Assembly (NCBI GenBank): GCA_030697505.1
Contig: JAUYPX010000043.1
Span: 1 to 45,317, forward strand
Reading direction: 5' to 3'
DNA: 45,317 nt
Source of the DNA: Nanobdellota archaeon
GTDB lineage: Archaea > Nanobdellota > Nanobdellia > Woesearchaeales > GW2011-AR9
Made by a program: the position numbers and the translations under genes. Positions 22,942 through 30,733 of this stretch are shown piece after piece. The notes beneath the pieces were generated by a model. That model saw only the letters and a list, made by a program, of their open reading frames with translations, had not been told where the DNA came from and ran no database searches. The first letter of the stretch is position 1; each line of letters opens with the position of its first letter.

Positions 22942-23271
22942 TTACAAAGTCATTTCAATTTTTTTGGTTTTTTCTTCCAATTCGCTGAGATGTTTCAGAA
23001 GCAAACTATTATACAAATCAATCAACTGTTTAACTGCAACATTTTCCTGGTTTATTTTATAAAGTGTAGCCCTACCTATTTTTCTTGTTTTTATAACCAT
23101 TCCTAACTCCAACAGTTTAGGAACCAAAGTATTTAAAGTTCCCCAACTTACACTGGCATGAAGCAAATCGGTAAGAGTATAATCAAAATCACGCCCCTCT
23201 ATCAAGTATTGAAGTATCCTCATACGAGGAGTATCTCCAACGTAGTCCAAAAAGATTGATTCCTCGGTCAT
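22942..23271 (-). CDS. winged-helix transcriptional regulator
   Basis: wHTH pattern TPRMRILQYLIEGRDFDYTLTDLLHASVSWGTLNTLVPKLLELGMVIKTRKIGRATLYKIN. Confidence 0.75.
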   Translation of the reverse strand: MTEESIFLDYVGDTPRMRILQYLIEGRDFDYTLTDLLHASVSWGTLNTLVPKLLELGMVIKTRKIGRATLYKINQENVAVKQLIDLYNSLLLKHLSELEEKTKKIEMTL

Positions 23272-23374
23272 GTTCTTTTAAATTAGCGGAATTATTTAAA
23301 TCTTTTGTTATTATACATCAATGTACAATAAGTAAAGGAAACGCATATTAAGGACTTGCCAACAGATAGTATTT

Positions 23375-23662
23375 ATGGAAGAATCCGACTCCATAAAAAG
23401 ACTTATTCTCGAAAAACTAATTCGCGCCAATGTCTGGGGCGGAAAGCATACTCCATTAGATTTTGTGACTAAAGGAATCCCAGAACATTACCGCAATACA
23501 CATAAAGGAATAAAGGTTGTTGAGAGAATAATAAAAGAATTATCAAATAATGAATGGATCATAACCTTATCAAAAAGGACTGGAAAAGGTTCTGATGAAC
23601 ATATTTCTTTAAATCCAAGAAAAGTAGGTGAAATTAGATCATGGCTGGAAAAGTTGAAATGA
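23375..23662 (+). CDS. small wHTH-like hypothetical protein
   Basis: 95 aa helical protein. Confidence 0.5.
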   Translation: MEESDSIKRLILEKLIRANVWGGKHTPLDFVTKGIPEHYRNTHKGIKVVERIIKELSNNEWIITLSKRTGKGSDEHISLNPRKVGEIRSWLEKLK

Positions 23663-23766
23663 CGGCAAAGGAAATAGAGCTTGTTGAAAAGTTGAGTCAA
23701 GTTACAAAAGAGAAAAATCTATTTAGAACGGAAGAAAAATTATTTAAGGTATTACGAAGAGACTAA
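23659..23766 (+). CDS. 35-aa micro-ORF translationally coupled (ATGA) to the preceding gene
   Basis: ATG overlaps upstream TGA; MTAKEIELVEKLSQVTKEKNLFRTEEKLFKVLRRD. Confidence 0.3.
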   Translation: MTAKEIELVEKLSQVTKEKNLFRTEEKLFKVLRRD

Positions 23767-23827
23767 ATTTAAAGTTGAATTCCCGGTTTTATGGCTGGTT
23801 CCAATTCTTTTTCTTGTGGTTTCGGTT

Positions 23828-24532
23828 TCATTTACCTTCATACCATTTCAAGGTTGCCCGAGTGGGAGAATAATGACGTAGACAGGAAAATAACGTTCTT
23901 AGTTCCTGATCATCCCTAAGGCAATGGGCAAGCCCGCCGACATGAACATCCTTAGCGCCAGGTAAAATGGCCTCGACGACATCTTGTATACGATGAGCCA
24001 TGAAAGTATCCCGATGATCAAATAGATGAGCTCCCCTCTCCACTTGATTTTTTTCTTCCGCTTCAGAATCAGAAAAAGGTTTATCAAACAAAGATTGGTA
24101 AATTAAATACTTCTTATCGGTGCTATGGATCATTCTTTTGCTGGCTAAAGAGGAAAGATGATATTGAAAATCTTCTTTTGAAGAATTACAGATAGCTGCG
24201 ATAGTGCTTTTAGTATAACTAATCGTCGATGGATGATCAACATAATGTATAGGTATACCCTGTTGAAGAGCATAGAGCCTAGCCGCAGTTGCTCCAAAAC
24301 TAGGTTTTCCCATTTTTTCTTTCAAAAAATCGGCCACCTCAGGATGAAAACCCAAAGAATCGATCTTTTGCAATACCAGCGGAATCCCTTCTGTCTCTAC
24401 ATACTCAAGCGCATCTTGGTTGAATTCAACGGTGATGATATCCGGCTTTTCATATTCCAATGCTTTCCACAATCTTTCTGAACCCTGCGGATCGCCATGT
24501 ACACATCCAATAAAATGTATTCTTGCGCTCAT
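23828..24532 (-). CDS. TraB/PrgY-like domain protein
   Basis: IHFIGCVHGDPQGSERL...VEFNQ...VHVGGLAHC. Confidence 0.55.
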   Translation of the reverse strand: MSARIHFIGCVHGDPQGSERLWKALEYEKPDIITVEFNQDALEYVETEGIPLVLQKIDSLGFHPEVADFLKEKMGKPSFGATAARLYALQQGIPIHYVDHPSTISYTKSTIAAICNSSKEDFQYHLSSLASKRMIHSTDKKYLIYQSLFDKPFSDSEAEEKNQVERGAHLFDHRDTFMAHRIQDVVEAILPGAKDVHVGGLAHCLRDDQELRTLFSCLRHYSPTRATLKWYEGK

Positions 24533-25146
24533 TCTTTCCTCGTCATTTTCCGTCCTAACTTATGCGCCAGATGCAACGGCTCCGGCAGTTTATGCGGGGG
24601 CAAAATCATTTTCGGAATCAGTTCTAATACTGTCTCTACCGCAATCTTATGTCCCGGAGAAACAATCAACGGATTGGAAAATTCTTTGGTCTTGACCGCA
24701 AATCCAAGAACTTGATTCTCGACCAGAACTTTTTCCTCTTGCAGATTGCCAAACGTCAATTTTTCCTGCACCCCGATAGTGGGAATGTTCAATTCTAATC
24801 CTAGATGCGAGGCAATCCCTATCCTGCGCGGATGCAATACTCCTTCTCCTTTCACCAGCAAAATATCCGGCTCTTCATTTAATTGGTTAAAGGCTTCCAT
24901 GATCGCCGGCATTTCTCGATAGGCGCTGAATCCTTGCCGAAAGGGCAGAGGATTATCTAAAGTATAGCTCTTCTGCTCTTTGACTTTAAAGGACGGAAAT
25001 TCACATACTACCACGGTTGCTAGAAGTTTTTTACCTATCACTTGGCATTCTGCACCGCCGATAGTTTTTATTTCGCTGAAAGAATCTTCTAAATTGATTC
25101 GATAAGACAATTTTGCTTGTTCGCGCTTGAGTTCGATGAGATCCAT
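24529..25146 (-). CDS. endonuclease V family protein with non-canonical active-site residues
   Basis: FRQGFSAYREMPA, LLVKGEGVLHPRRIGIASHLGLELNIPTIGV match EndoV framework. Confidence 0.85.
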   Translation of the reverse strand: MDLIELKREQAKLSYRINLEDSFSEIKTIGGAECQVIGKKLLATVVVCEFPSFKVKEQKSYTLDNPLPFRQGFSAYREMPAIMEAFNQLNEEPDILLVKGEGVLHPRRIGIASHLGLELNIPTIGVQEKLTFGNLQEEKVLVENQVLGFAVKTKEFSNPLIVSPGHKIAVETVLELIPKMILPPHKLPEPLHLAHKLGRKMTRKE

Positions 25147-25151
25147 TTGGT

Positions 25152-25850
25152 TTACCTGAAAGAAAGAAACTCTTCTTCAAAATGAACAGCATAATATCCA
25201 GACAATGATTCCCTTAATGATAAGACTCGTTCAACAGACCCAGATATCCTTCCACTGAACTTTTTATCTTTACCGGTTATGCTATATTTTAACTCTATCA
25301 TTTCAAATCCCATTTCTTTTGAATTTCTTTTTGCACCACAAAGTGTTAAATTAAAAAGAAAATCTTCAGCGGCTCGATTAGATGAGATAGGAATAGGTTT
25401 AGTGGTAAAATTGAAATTTGCATCATTAATTGATATTACTTTCCTCATTCCCATATTACTCAGAGCCAAATAGTGATCAATATTTCTAAACAGGAAAGGA
25501 TTTGCTTTAATTACCAAATCCGCACGTACGCGCTCAGGTGTATCTTTTGTAAACCATTTTTTTATTCGTGGAGAAATTTCCGTTGCACGTTTAAATAAAA
25601 TATCAAAACCCTGATCATACGAAAAAGCAGAATCATATCTTAGTTCTAGATCACCAAGATTACCTTCCTGTAAACCACGAGCTCCTGCTTTTTCTGCCAA
25701 AGCCTTAAGAATAGGTTTAGCAACACCTTCACTTACCAGAGGAAGAATCTTATGCTGATCCCGCAAATGCCTATTCAGATTAATTTCTAACTCAGACACT
25801 TCATCCCATGATCTCGATTCCAGGTTGTAATATTTTATCAATGGTTGCAT
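25152..25850 (-). CDS. hypothetical protein
   Basis: 232-aa ORF with no strong overlap. Confidence 0.5.
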   Translation of the reverse strand: MQPLIKYYNLESRSWDEVSELEINLNRHLRDQHKILPLVSEGVAKPILKALAEKAGARGLQEGNLGDLELRYDSAFSYDQGFDILFKRATEISPRIKKWFTKDTPERVRADLVIKANPFLFRNIDHYLALSNMGMRKVISINDANFNFTTKPIPISSNRAAEDFLFNLTLCGAKRNSKEMGFEMIELKYSITGKDKKFSGRISGSVERVLSLRESLSGYYAVHFEEEFLSFR

Positions 25851-25867
25851 GCTTCACTCATTTTTCC

Positions 25868-26056
25868 CTAAAAATTCCTATAAGTATCTTTGCTATACTG
25901 TTCCAGCTTTTCAAGAGACAACCATCCTTCTTCCTGAAGCTCTGGCAATATGGTTAGAGGGTAGTGTTGTGGTGTAGGCAATTTATACATATCCATAATT
26001 ATTCTACCTATCCTAACCCCTTTTGCCAATTCAATCATTTCTTCTAAGTCTATCAT
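25868..26056 (-). CDS. hypothetical small protein (paralog of next gene at N-terminus)
   Basis: MIDLEEMIELAKGVRI; ATGA overlap with the upstream gene. Confidence 0.5.
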   Translation of the reverse strand: MIDLEEMIELAKGVRIGRIIMDMYKLPTPQHYPLTILPELQEEGWLSLEKLEQYSKDTYRNF

Positions 26057-26250
26057 TTTTTATCACTCTTATAGTTTTCAAAAAAACCGCCATCTAAGTT
26101 ATCACCGAGAATCTGGTCATCAGCAGCATCAAATTTCACTTCCAATTCATATCTTTGAGGAGATTTGGAAAGCCCGCTAGCCATATACCAGGGCAAGAAG
26201 GTGATCCTAACCTTCTTTACCTTCTCGGCCATTTCTTCTAAGTTTATCAT
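26053..26250 (-). CDS. hypothetical small protein
   Basis: MINLEEMAEKVKKVRI. Confidence 0.5.
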   Translation of the reverse strand: MINLEEMAEKVKKVRITFLPWYMASGLSKSPQRYELEVKFDAADDQILGDNLDGGFFENYKSDKK

Positions 26251-26375
26251 AGTTCAACTCCCCTCTTTTGAGATTAAATCCTCGCTGTGATTTATAAAAC
26301 TTTCTGAAATAACCACTTATGAGTAACTACGCATCTTAACGCAATTATTAAAAGCTCTTTTCTCTTCCTAACTCT

Positions 26376-26738
26376 ATGGCTTCAGAAAATTGGTGGTGGG
26401 GAAGGTCTGCCAGCGTGGATTTACACCATTGCGATCAAAAACTGGTCAAAAGTCCCGCGGCCATCCGGCGTTTCGTACGTTCCTTGACCAAAGAATTGAA
26501 GATGCATCGTGTCGGTCCGACTGAAATAAAGCGCTTCGGACACGGAAAATTACGTGGCTATTCCATGATGCAGTTCATTGAAACCAGCACTATCACTGCG
26601 CACTTCGATGAAAAAGGAAATCGCGCTTTCCTTGACATCTTCAGCTGTAAGACCTACTCTGCGAAGAAAGTCGCTCAATTCTGCAAGAAATATTTCAAGG
26701 CCAAAAATTATATCTTGTACGTTGAAGAACGAAGATAG
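26376..26738 (+). CDS. S-adenosylmethionine decarboxylase-like (SpeD family) pyruvoyl enzyme
   Basis: GYSMMQFIETSTITAHFDEKGNRAFLDIFSC. Confidence 0.8.
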   Translation: MASENWWWGRSASVDLHHCDQKLVKSPAAIRRFVRSLTKELKMHRVGPTEIKRFGHGKLRGYSMMQFIETSTITAHFDEKGNRAFLDIFSCKTYSAKKVAQFCKKYFKAKNYILYVEERR

Positions 26739-26785
26739 AAAGATATTTATAACATATTACCTTCATATAACAAAAGAGGCACAAG

Positions 26786-27265
26786 ATGGTTCTCCGCGAA
26801 CAAGACAAGCATTTTCTTTCATCGTTATATATAGCTATCGCCATCATTTTCACTTGGAAAGGAATCTGGGATGGGCTTTATGAAATTCCTTTTCTTGGTT
26901 CATTAAGCTGCCGATCATATCTCAGCCTGGAAACTTGTACGCCGTTAGTGTTTCTCTTTCTGGGGTTTGCCATGCTTACCATTTCCGGCGCGATCTTCAA
27001 AGAATTTGATCCCCTGGGAGGGATCCAGAAAGCAGTTAACAAAACCCTGCATTCCGTGCAGATCCATCATGACAAGAAAAATTTCCAATTCAAATATTAT
27101 GATAAAGAACAGAAAAAATACGTGGCCATCCCGGCTACGTGGGTAAAAAAAATAGAGAAAGGCGCTTTAGTCGTGGTATCGCCGCAACAAAAGCAGGAGA
27201 TATTTATCCCCATCCATCGAGTAACAGAAGTATTGTATAAAGGAAAGAGTTATTGGAGATTATAA
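26786..27265 (+). CDS. two-TM membrane protein with C-terminal DUF504-like domain
   Basis: TM segments followed by EIFIPIHRVTEVLYKGKSYWRL. Confidence 0.55.
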   Translation: MVLREQDKHFLSSLYIAIAIIFTWKGIWDGLYEIPFLGSLSCRSYLSLETCTPLVFLFLGFAMLTISGAIFKEFDPLGGIQKAVNKTLHSVQIHHDKKNFQFKYYDKEQKKYVAIPATWVKKIEKGALVVVSPQQKQEIFIPIHRVTEVLYKGKSYWRL

Positions 27266-27702
27266 TGGTCGCAGCAGAAGACATCAAAAAATATTTTTGG
27301 TACGTATTTGGGATGATAGGAGTAGTTTTTTTCTGGGCCGGAGTCTGGGACGGGTTAGGGAACATTCACCCCATCATCGCTAATCCCTGGCTGAGCCTGA
27401 TTTTAGGGATCACCATGCTAGGTTTATCCGGCGTCATTTTCAAAGACGCAAATCCCTTATGGGAAGTTGAAAAACCAGTAAAATCAGAAGCCAAGAAAGT
27501 GCACCGCCATCCCTTGAAGCACGAGTTTCATTTCAAATACCAAGACCACATCAAAAATAAGGAACTTCTCCTTCATGCTAAGAAATTACAACGTATCGAA
27601 AAAGAATTCTTGGTCTTCCTAGACCACGGAAAGGAAGTCTTCGTCCCCTTACATCGGGTCACCGAAATCCTCCACAAAGGAAAAACTCATTGGAAGGCTT
27701 AA
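27265..27702 (+). CDS. tandem paralog of the preceding membrane protein
   Basis: TAATG overlap start; WAGVWDGLGNI...EVFVPLHRVTEILHKGKTHWKA. Confidence 0.6.
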   Translation: MVAAEDIKKYFWYVFGMIGVVFFWAGVWDGLGNIHPIIANPWLSLILGITMLGLSGVIFKDANPLWEVEKPVKSEAKKVHRHPLKHEFHFKYQDHIKNKELLLHAKKLQRIEKEFLVFLDHGKEVFVPLHRVTEILHKGKTHWKA

Positions 27703-27703
27703 A

Positions 27704-28171
27704 ATGCATCCACAGACTAAAAAAGGGATCACTCCTTTAATGATCGGCTTCTTATTGGTTTCCTTTGCCGTAGCTGTCGGCGTAGTGGTCATGAATTTAG
27801 GAAGCGCGCAAGTAGAAGAAGAAGCGGAATGCGCCATAAATATCGGATTGCGCTTCTCCCAGATCAGCGGCGAAGAACAGGTCTGCTATGATGCGGCCAA
27901 GAAAATATTTTCCTTCTCAGTAGAAAACGGGGTTAACATCAATGTCAACGGAATTGTCGTCAATATCATCGGGACCCAGAAAGCGGAAAGTTTTGAATTG
28001 AATGACGCAAAGATGGGAAAAGCCGCTGTCTACTTAGGAAGAGTTCCGTATGATGTTGCCGCTTCAGGAGAGATACGGCAGGTAAAAATCTCTCCTAAAA
28101 TAATCCCTTACGATGAAGAGCAAGTATGCATCGATCAGGCTTTTGTGATAGAAAGTGTGAAGCCGTGTTAA
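27704..28171 (+). CDS. hypothetical protein with N-terminal TM/signal segment
   Basis: GITPLMIGFLLVSFAVAVGVVVMNL. Confidence 0.6.
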   Translation: MHPQTKKGITPLMIGFLLVSFAVAVGVVVMNLGSAQVEEEAECAINIGLRFSQISGEEQVCYDAAKKIFSFSVENGVNINVNGIVVNIIGTQKAESFELNDAKMGKAAVYLGRVPYDVAASGEIRQVKISPKIIPYDEEQVCIDQAFVIESVKPC

Positions 28172-28187
28172 AGGTTATAAAAATAGC

Positions 28188-28460
28188 CTAATGTTTAACT
28201 GTAAACCCGTTATGCTCTCCGGTAGCATTACTCCATGTTTCTTCCACTTTTTCTACCGTCGCTCCAGGAGGCCCTTTCTTACAAAACTGTAACATCTTCT
28301 GCAAAGTATCGCGTCTGCCTTCGAACACCGCTTCTACTTTTTTATCTGCAGTATTCCGTACCTCTCCAGATAAACCTAAAGCAGAAGCTCTTTTTTTAGT
28401 AAAGTGACGAAAGAAAACTCCTTGCACTTTCCCAGAAATAATAACCTGAAGTCGTTTCAT
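28188..28460 (-). CDS. acyP: acylphosphatase
   Basis: ISGKVQGVFFRHFTKKRASALGLSGEVRNTADKKVEAVFEG. Confidence 0.93.
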   Translation of the reverse strand: MKRLQVIISGKVQGVFFRHFTKKRASALGLSGEVRNTADKKVEAVFEGRRDTLQKMLQFCKKGPPGATVEKVEETWSNATGEHNGFTVKH

Positions 28461-28762
28461 TATAATTCCTCCTTAATAATCTTCTTCAGATCCTCAACAT
28501 TCTGAATCCCTTTCACAAACCGCCCTTTCGGATATACTACTGCCACACTTCCTTCCGGATTGCAGAAACCTAAGCATTGCGCTTTGGTGCAATACACAGT
28601 AGAAGTCAAACCTTCTGCACGAATCCATTCTTTCACCTTCTTAACGTCCTCTGATTTAATCCGAGGGCCGCAGCTGGGCTTATCGTTGTGAGCAATTCCT
28701 GTTCTATCATTCACACAAACAAATAAGTGTAGTTTTGGTTTGGGAAAATCAATATCGTGCAT
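28460..28762 (-). CDS. thioredoxin-like [2Fe-2S] ferredoxin
   Basis: LFVCVNDR...SCGPR...CLGFCNPEGSVAVVYPKG. Confidence 0.8.
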   Translation of the reverse strand: MHDIDFPKPKLHLFVCVNDRTGIAHNDKPSCGPRIKSEDVKKVKEWIRAEGLTSTVYCTKAQCLGFCNPEGSVAVVYPKGRFVKGIQNVEDLKKIIKEEL

Positions 28763-28815
28763 ACCTTTTCATTTTGCAGAAGTATTTTTATATCTTTGTG
28801 TATTTATATTCAATC

Positions 28816-29595
28816 ATGGAAATAGAATTCGATCTGACTAAGTCCGTAGAAGAGAACGCCGGAAAGTACTTTGAAGCGGCCAAGAAAGCCAAAAAGAAGC
28901 TGGAAGGAGCTAAAGCAGCGTTAGCTGAGACCAACAAGAAGTTAGATCTATTACTAAAACAAGAATCGCAATTCCTGAAAGAACAAACCCAAAAATCAAT
29001 CAAAACAGAAAAGAAGCGCGAATGGTATGAAAAATTCCATTGGTTTATCTCCTCGGAAGGATTCCTCTGCCTAGGCGGTAAAGATGCCACTTCCAACGAA
29101 TTAGTGATCAAGAAACATACTGATAGAAATGATCTTGTTCTGCACACTGATATGGCTGGATCACCGTTCTTCGTGATCAAAAACGGCCAGGAAGCCGGCG
29201 AGCAGACCATCAAAGAAGCTTCTCAAGCGGTGGCGGTGTACTCCCGCGCCTGGAAATTATCACATACCTCTGCTGATGTATTTTACGTCAAGCCGGAACA
29301 AGTCACTAAAGAAGCCAGGCCTGGTGAATATATACCTAAAGGTAGTTTCATGATCTATGGAAAGACCCAATACTTGCATCCAAAATTAGAATACGCTATC
29401 GGCTTAGTTGAAGAGACCATTATCGGCGGTCCCCAGCCAGCCGTAGAGAAACAGACCAAGAATTTTGTGTTAGTCATCCCCGGAAAAGAAACCAAAGGCG
29501 CGCTGGCCAAAAAAATCAAACATAAACTGAAAGGCGGCGACTTAGATGAAATCACCAAGTTTCTTCCTGCTGGCGGGGCAGAGATTAAAAGATAA
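28816..29595 (+). CDS. stand-alone coiled-coil + NFACT-R (DUF814) domain protein, RqcH-related
   Basis: WFISSEGFLCLGGKDATSNELVIKKHTDRNDLVLHTDMAGSPFFVIKNG; no NFACT-N domain upstream. Confidence 0.88.
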   Translation: MEIEFDLTKSVEENAGKYFEAAKKAKKKLEGAKAALAETNKKLDLLLKQESQFLKEQTQKSIKTEKKREWYEKFHWFISSEGFLCLGGKDATSNELVIKKHTDRNDLVLHTDMAGSPFFVIKNGQEAGEQTIKEASQAVAVYSRAWKLSHTSADVFYVKPEQVTKEARPGEYIPKGSFMIYGKTQYLHPKLEYAIGLVEETIIGGPQPAVEKQTKNFVLVIPGKETKGALAKKIKHKLKGGDLDEITKFLPAGGAEIKR

Positions 29596-29623
29596 GCTGC
29601 GCCCAAAGGAGATCATATACAAT

Positions 29624-30310
29624 TTAATTTTCTTCAAAAAAGCCTTGAGCTTCATCCTCGAGCTTCATATAACGAGATAAATCTCCTTCCTTATCCATAG
29701 TGCCTACCTCAGCATTAAAATTATCTCTCAGTTCCTTCCATGCATAATACAATTCATCCAATGCTTGGTCTAAGGTTACAAACCCTTTCTGTCCCACCCC
29801 ATATCCTGCTTGAGGCAATACAAATGCCAGTTCTCCAAAGGTTAAATTTCGTATTTGTTTAGGAACATAATTCCTTTTTTGTTCTAATTCTGCCTTAATC
29901 CTGATATACAATTCTTCTTGAGGAATTCTTTGAGCTTCATCGTATTCTCTTATTACTTTTTCTAGTATATATTCTGGCGCAAATTTAGCGACTTTTAGCA
30001 TTACTGCAAAATCTTCTCTTTTATTTTCTCTGCCTTTCAGCTGCGGCAAAGCAAGAAGATCATCTACTGTAGTATTAGGATTTAACAAAATTCTTGGATC
30101 AAAGTCCGATTTTTTACCCTGGGTTATTTTTTGTGCTTCTTCATCAATATTGAGGAGGTACTTATGCCTTAAATCTTGATATTGAACCCACAGAGTTCTT
30201 ATTGTATTTTTAAGAATATCCACAGAATTATTGGCTTCAACTATATGTGCATCATCCAAGCTAAATGAAACGATCCAATATTTGCATTCCGGTATCGTTA
30301 ATAGGGACAT
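29624..30310 (-). CDS. hypothetical protein
   Basis: 228-aa ORF. Confidence 0.5.
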   Translation of the reverse strand: MSLLTIPECKYWIVSFSLDDAHIVEANNSVDILKNTIRTLWVQYQDLRHKYLLNIDEEAQKITQGKKSDFDPRILLNPNTTVDDLLALPQLKGRENKREDFAVMLKVAKFAPEYILEKVIREYDEAQRIPQEELYIRIKAELEQKRNYVPKQIRNLTFGELAFVLPQAGYGVGQKGFVTLDQALDELYYAWKELRDNFNAEVGTMDKEGDLSRYMKLEDEAQGFFEEN

Positions 30311-30397
30311 TATATCACCAAGTAAGAAATTCTTTAAAAATGTATACTAAAAAGTTATAAATAACTTTTTAAAGAACTTCTAGTTTTAACTTAGCAT

Positions 30398-30571
30398 GCC
30401 CTCGTAGTCTAGCCTGGATACCCGCAGTTCCCTTAGAAATGAGGGGATTGGCCGGAAAGGCAAATAGGACGCGAGCTTGCGGAAAATTCTTGCAGACAGC
30501 TTGAAACCGGAGTTCAAATGCCTACTACACTAGGGGAATAGTGTCGTGGCTTGAAAGTCTCCGCGGGGGCG
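30398..30571 (+). tRNA. tRNA-Arg(GCG) with three introns: D-loop ~46 nt (30418..30463 or 30421..30466), anticodon loop ~30483..30497, T-loop ~30519..30557
   Basis: GCCCTCG/CGGGGGC acceptor, G73, D-stem GTCT/GGAC, anticodon stem CGAGC/GCTTG with loop TTGCGG|A, T-arm CGGAG-TTCAAA|T-CTCCG. Confidence 0.85.
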
Positions 30572-30576
30572 CTTTT

Positions 30577-30671
30577 TATACTAAAAGGAATTAGTTTGTT
30601 CGAAAACTAATTCCTTTGGTATATACCAAAATCCTTGATTTTCGAACAGAAAATCATGGATTTTTAGTATA
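30577..30671. repeat. 95-bp nested palindromic element with two side hairpins
   Basis: Outer TATACTAAAA/TTTTTAGTATA; AAAGGAATTAGTTT-gttcga-AAACTAATTCCTTT; central TTTGGTATATACCAAA; AAAATCC(T)TGATTTTC-gaaca-GAAAATCA(T)GGATTTT. Confidence 0.85.
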
Positions 30672-30733
30672 TTTCAAATATTATTCCTGTTTTTCACTAA
30701 CTTTATATATCCCTTCAGCTCATTCCCTTCTTT

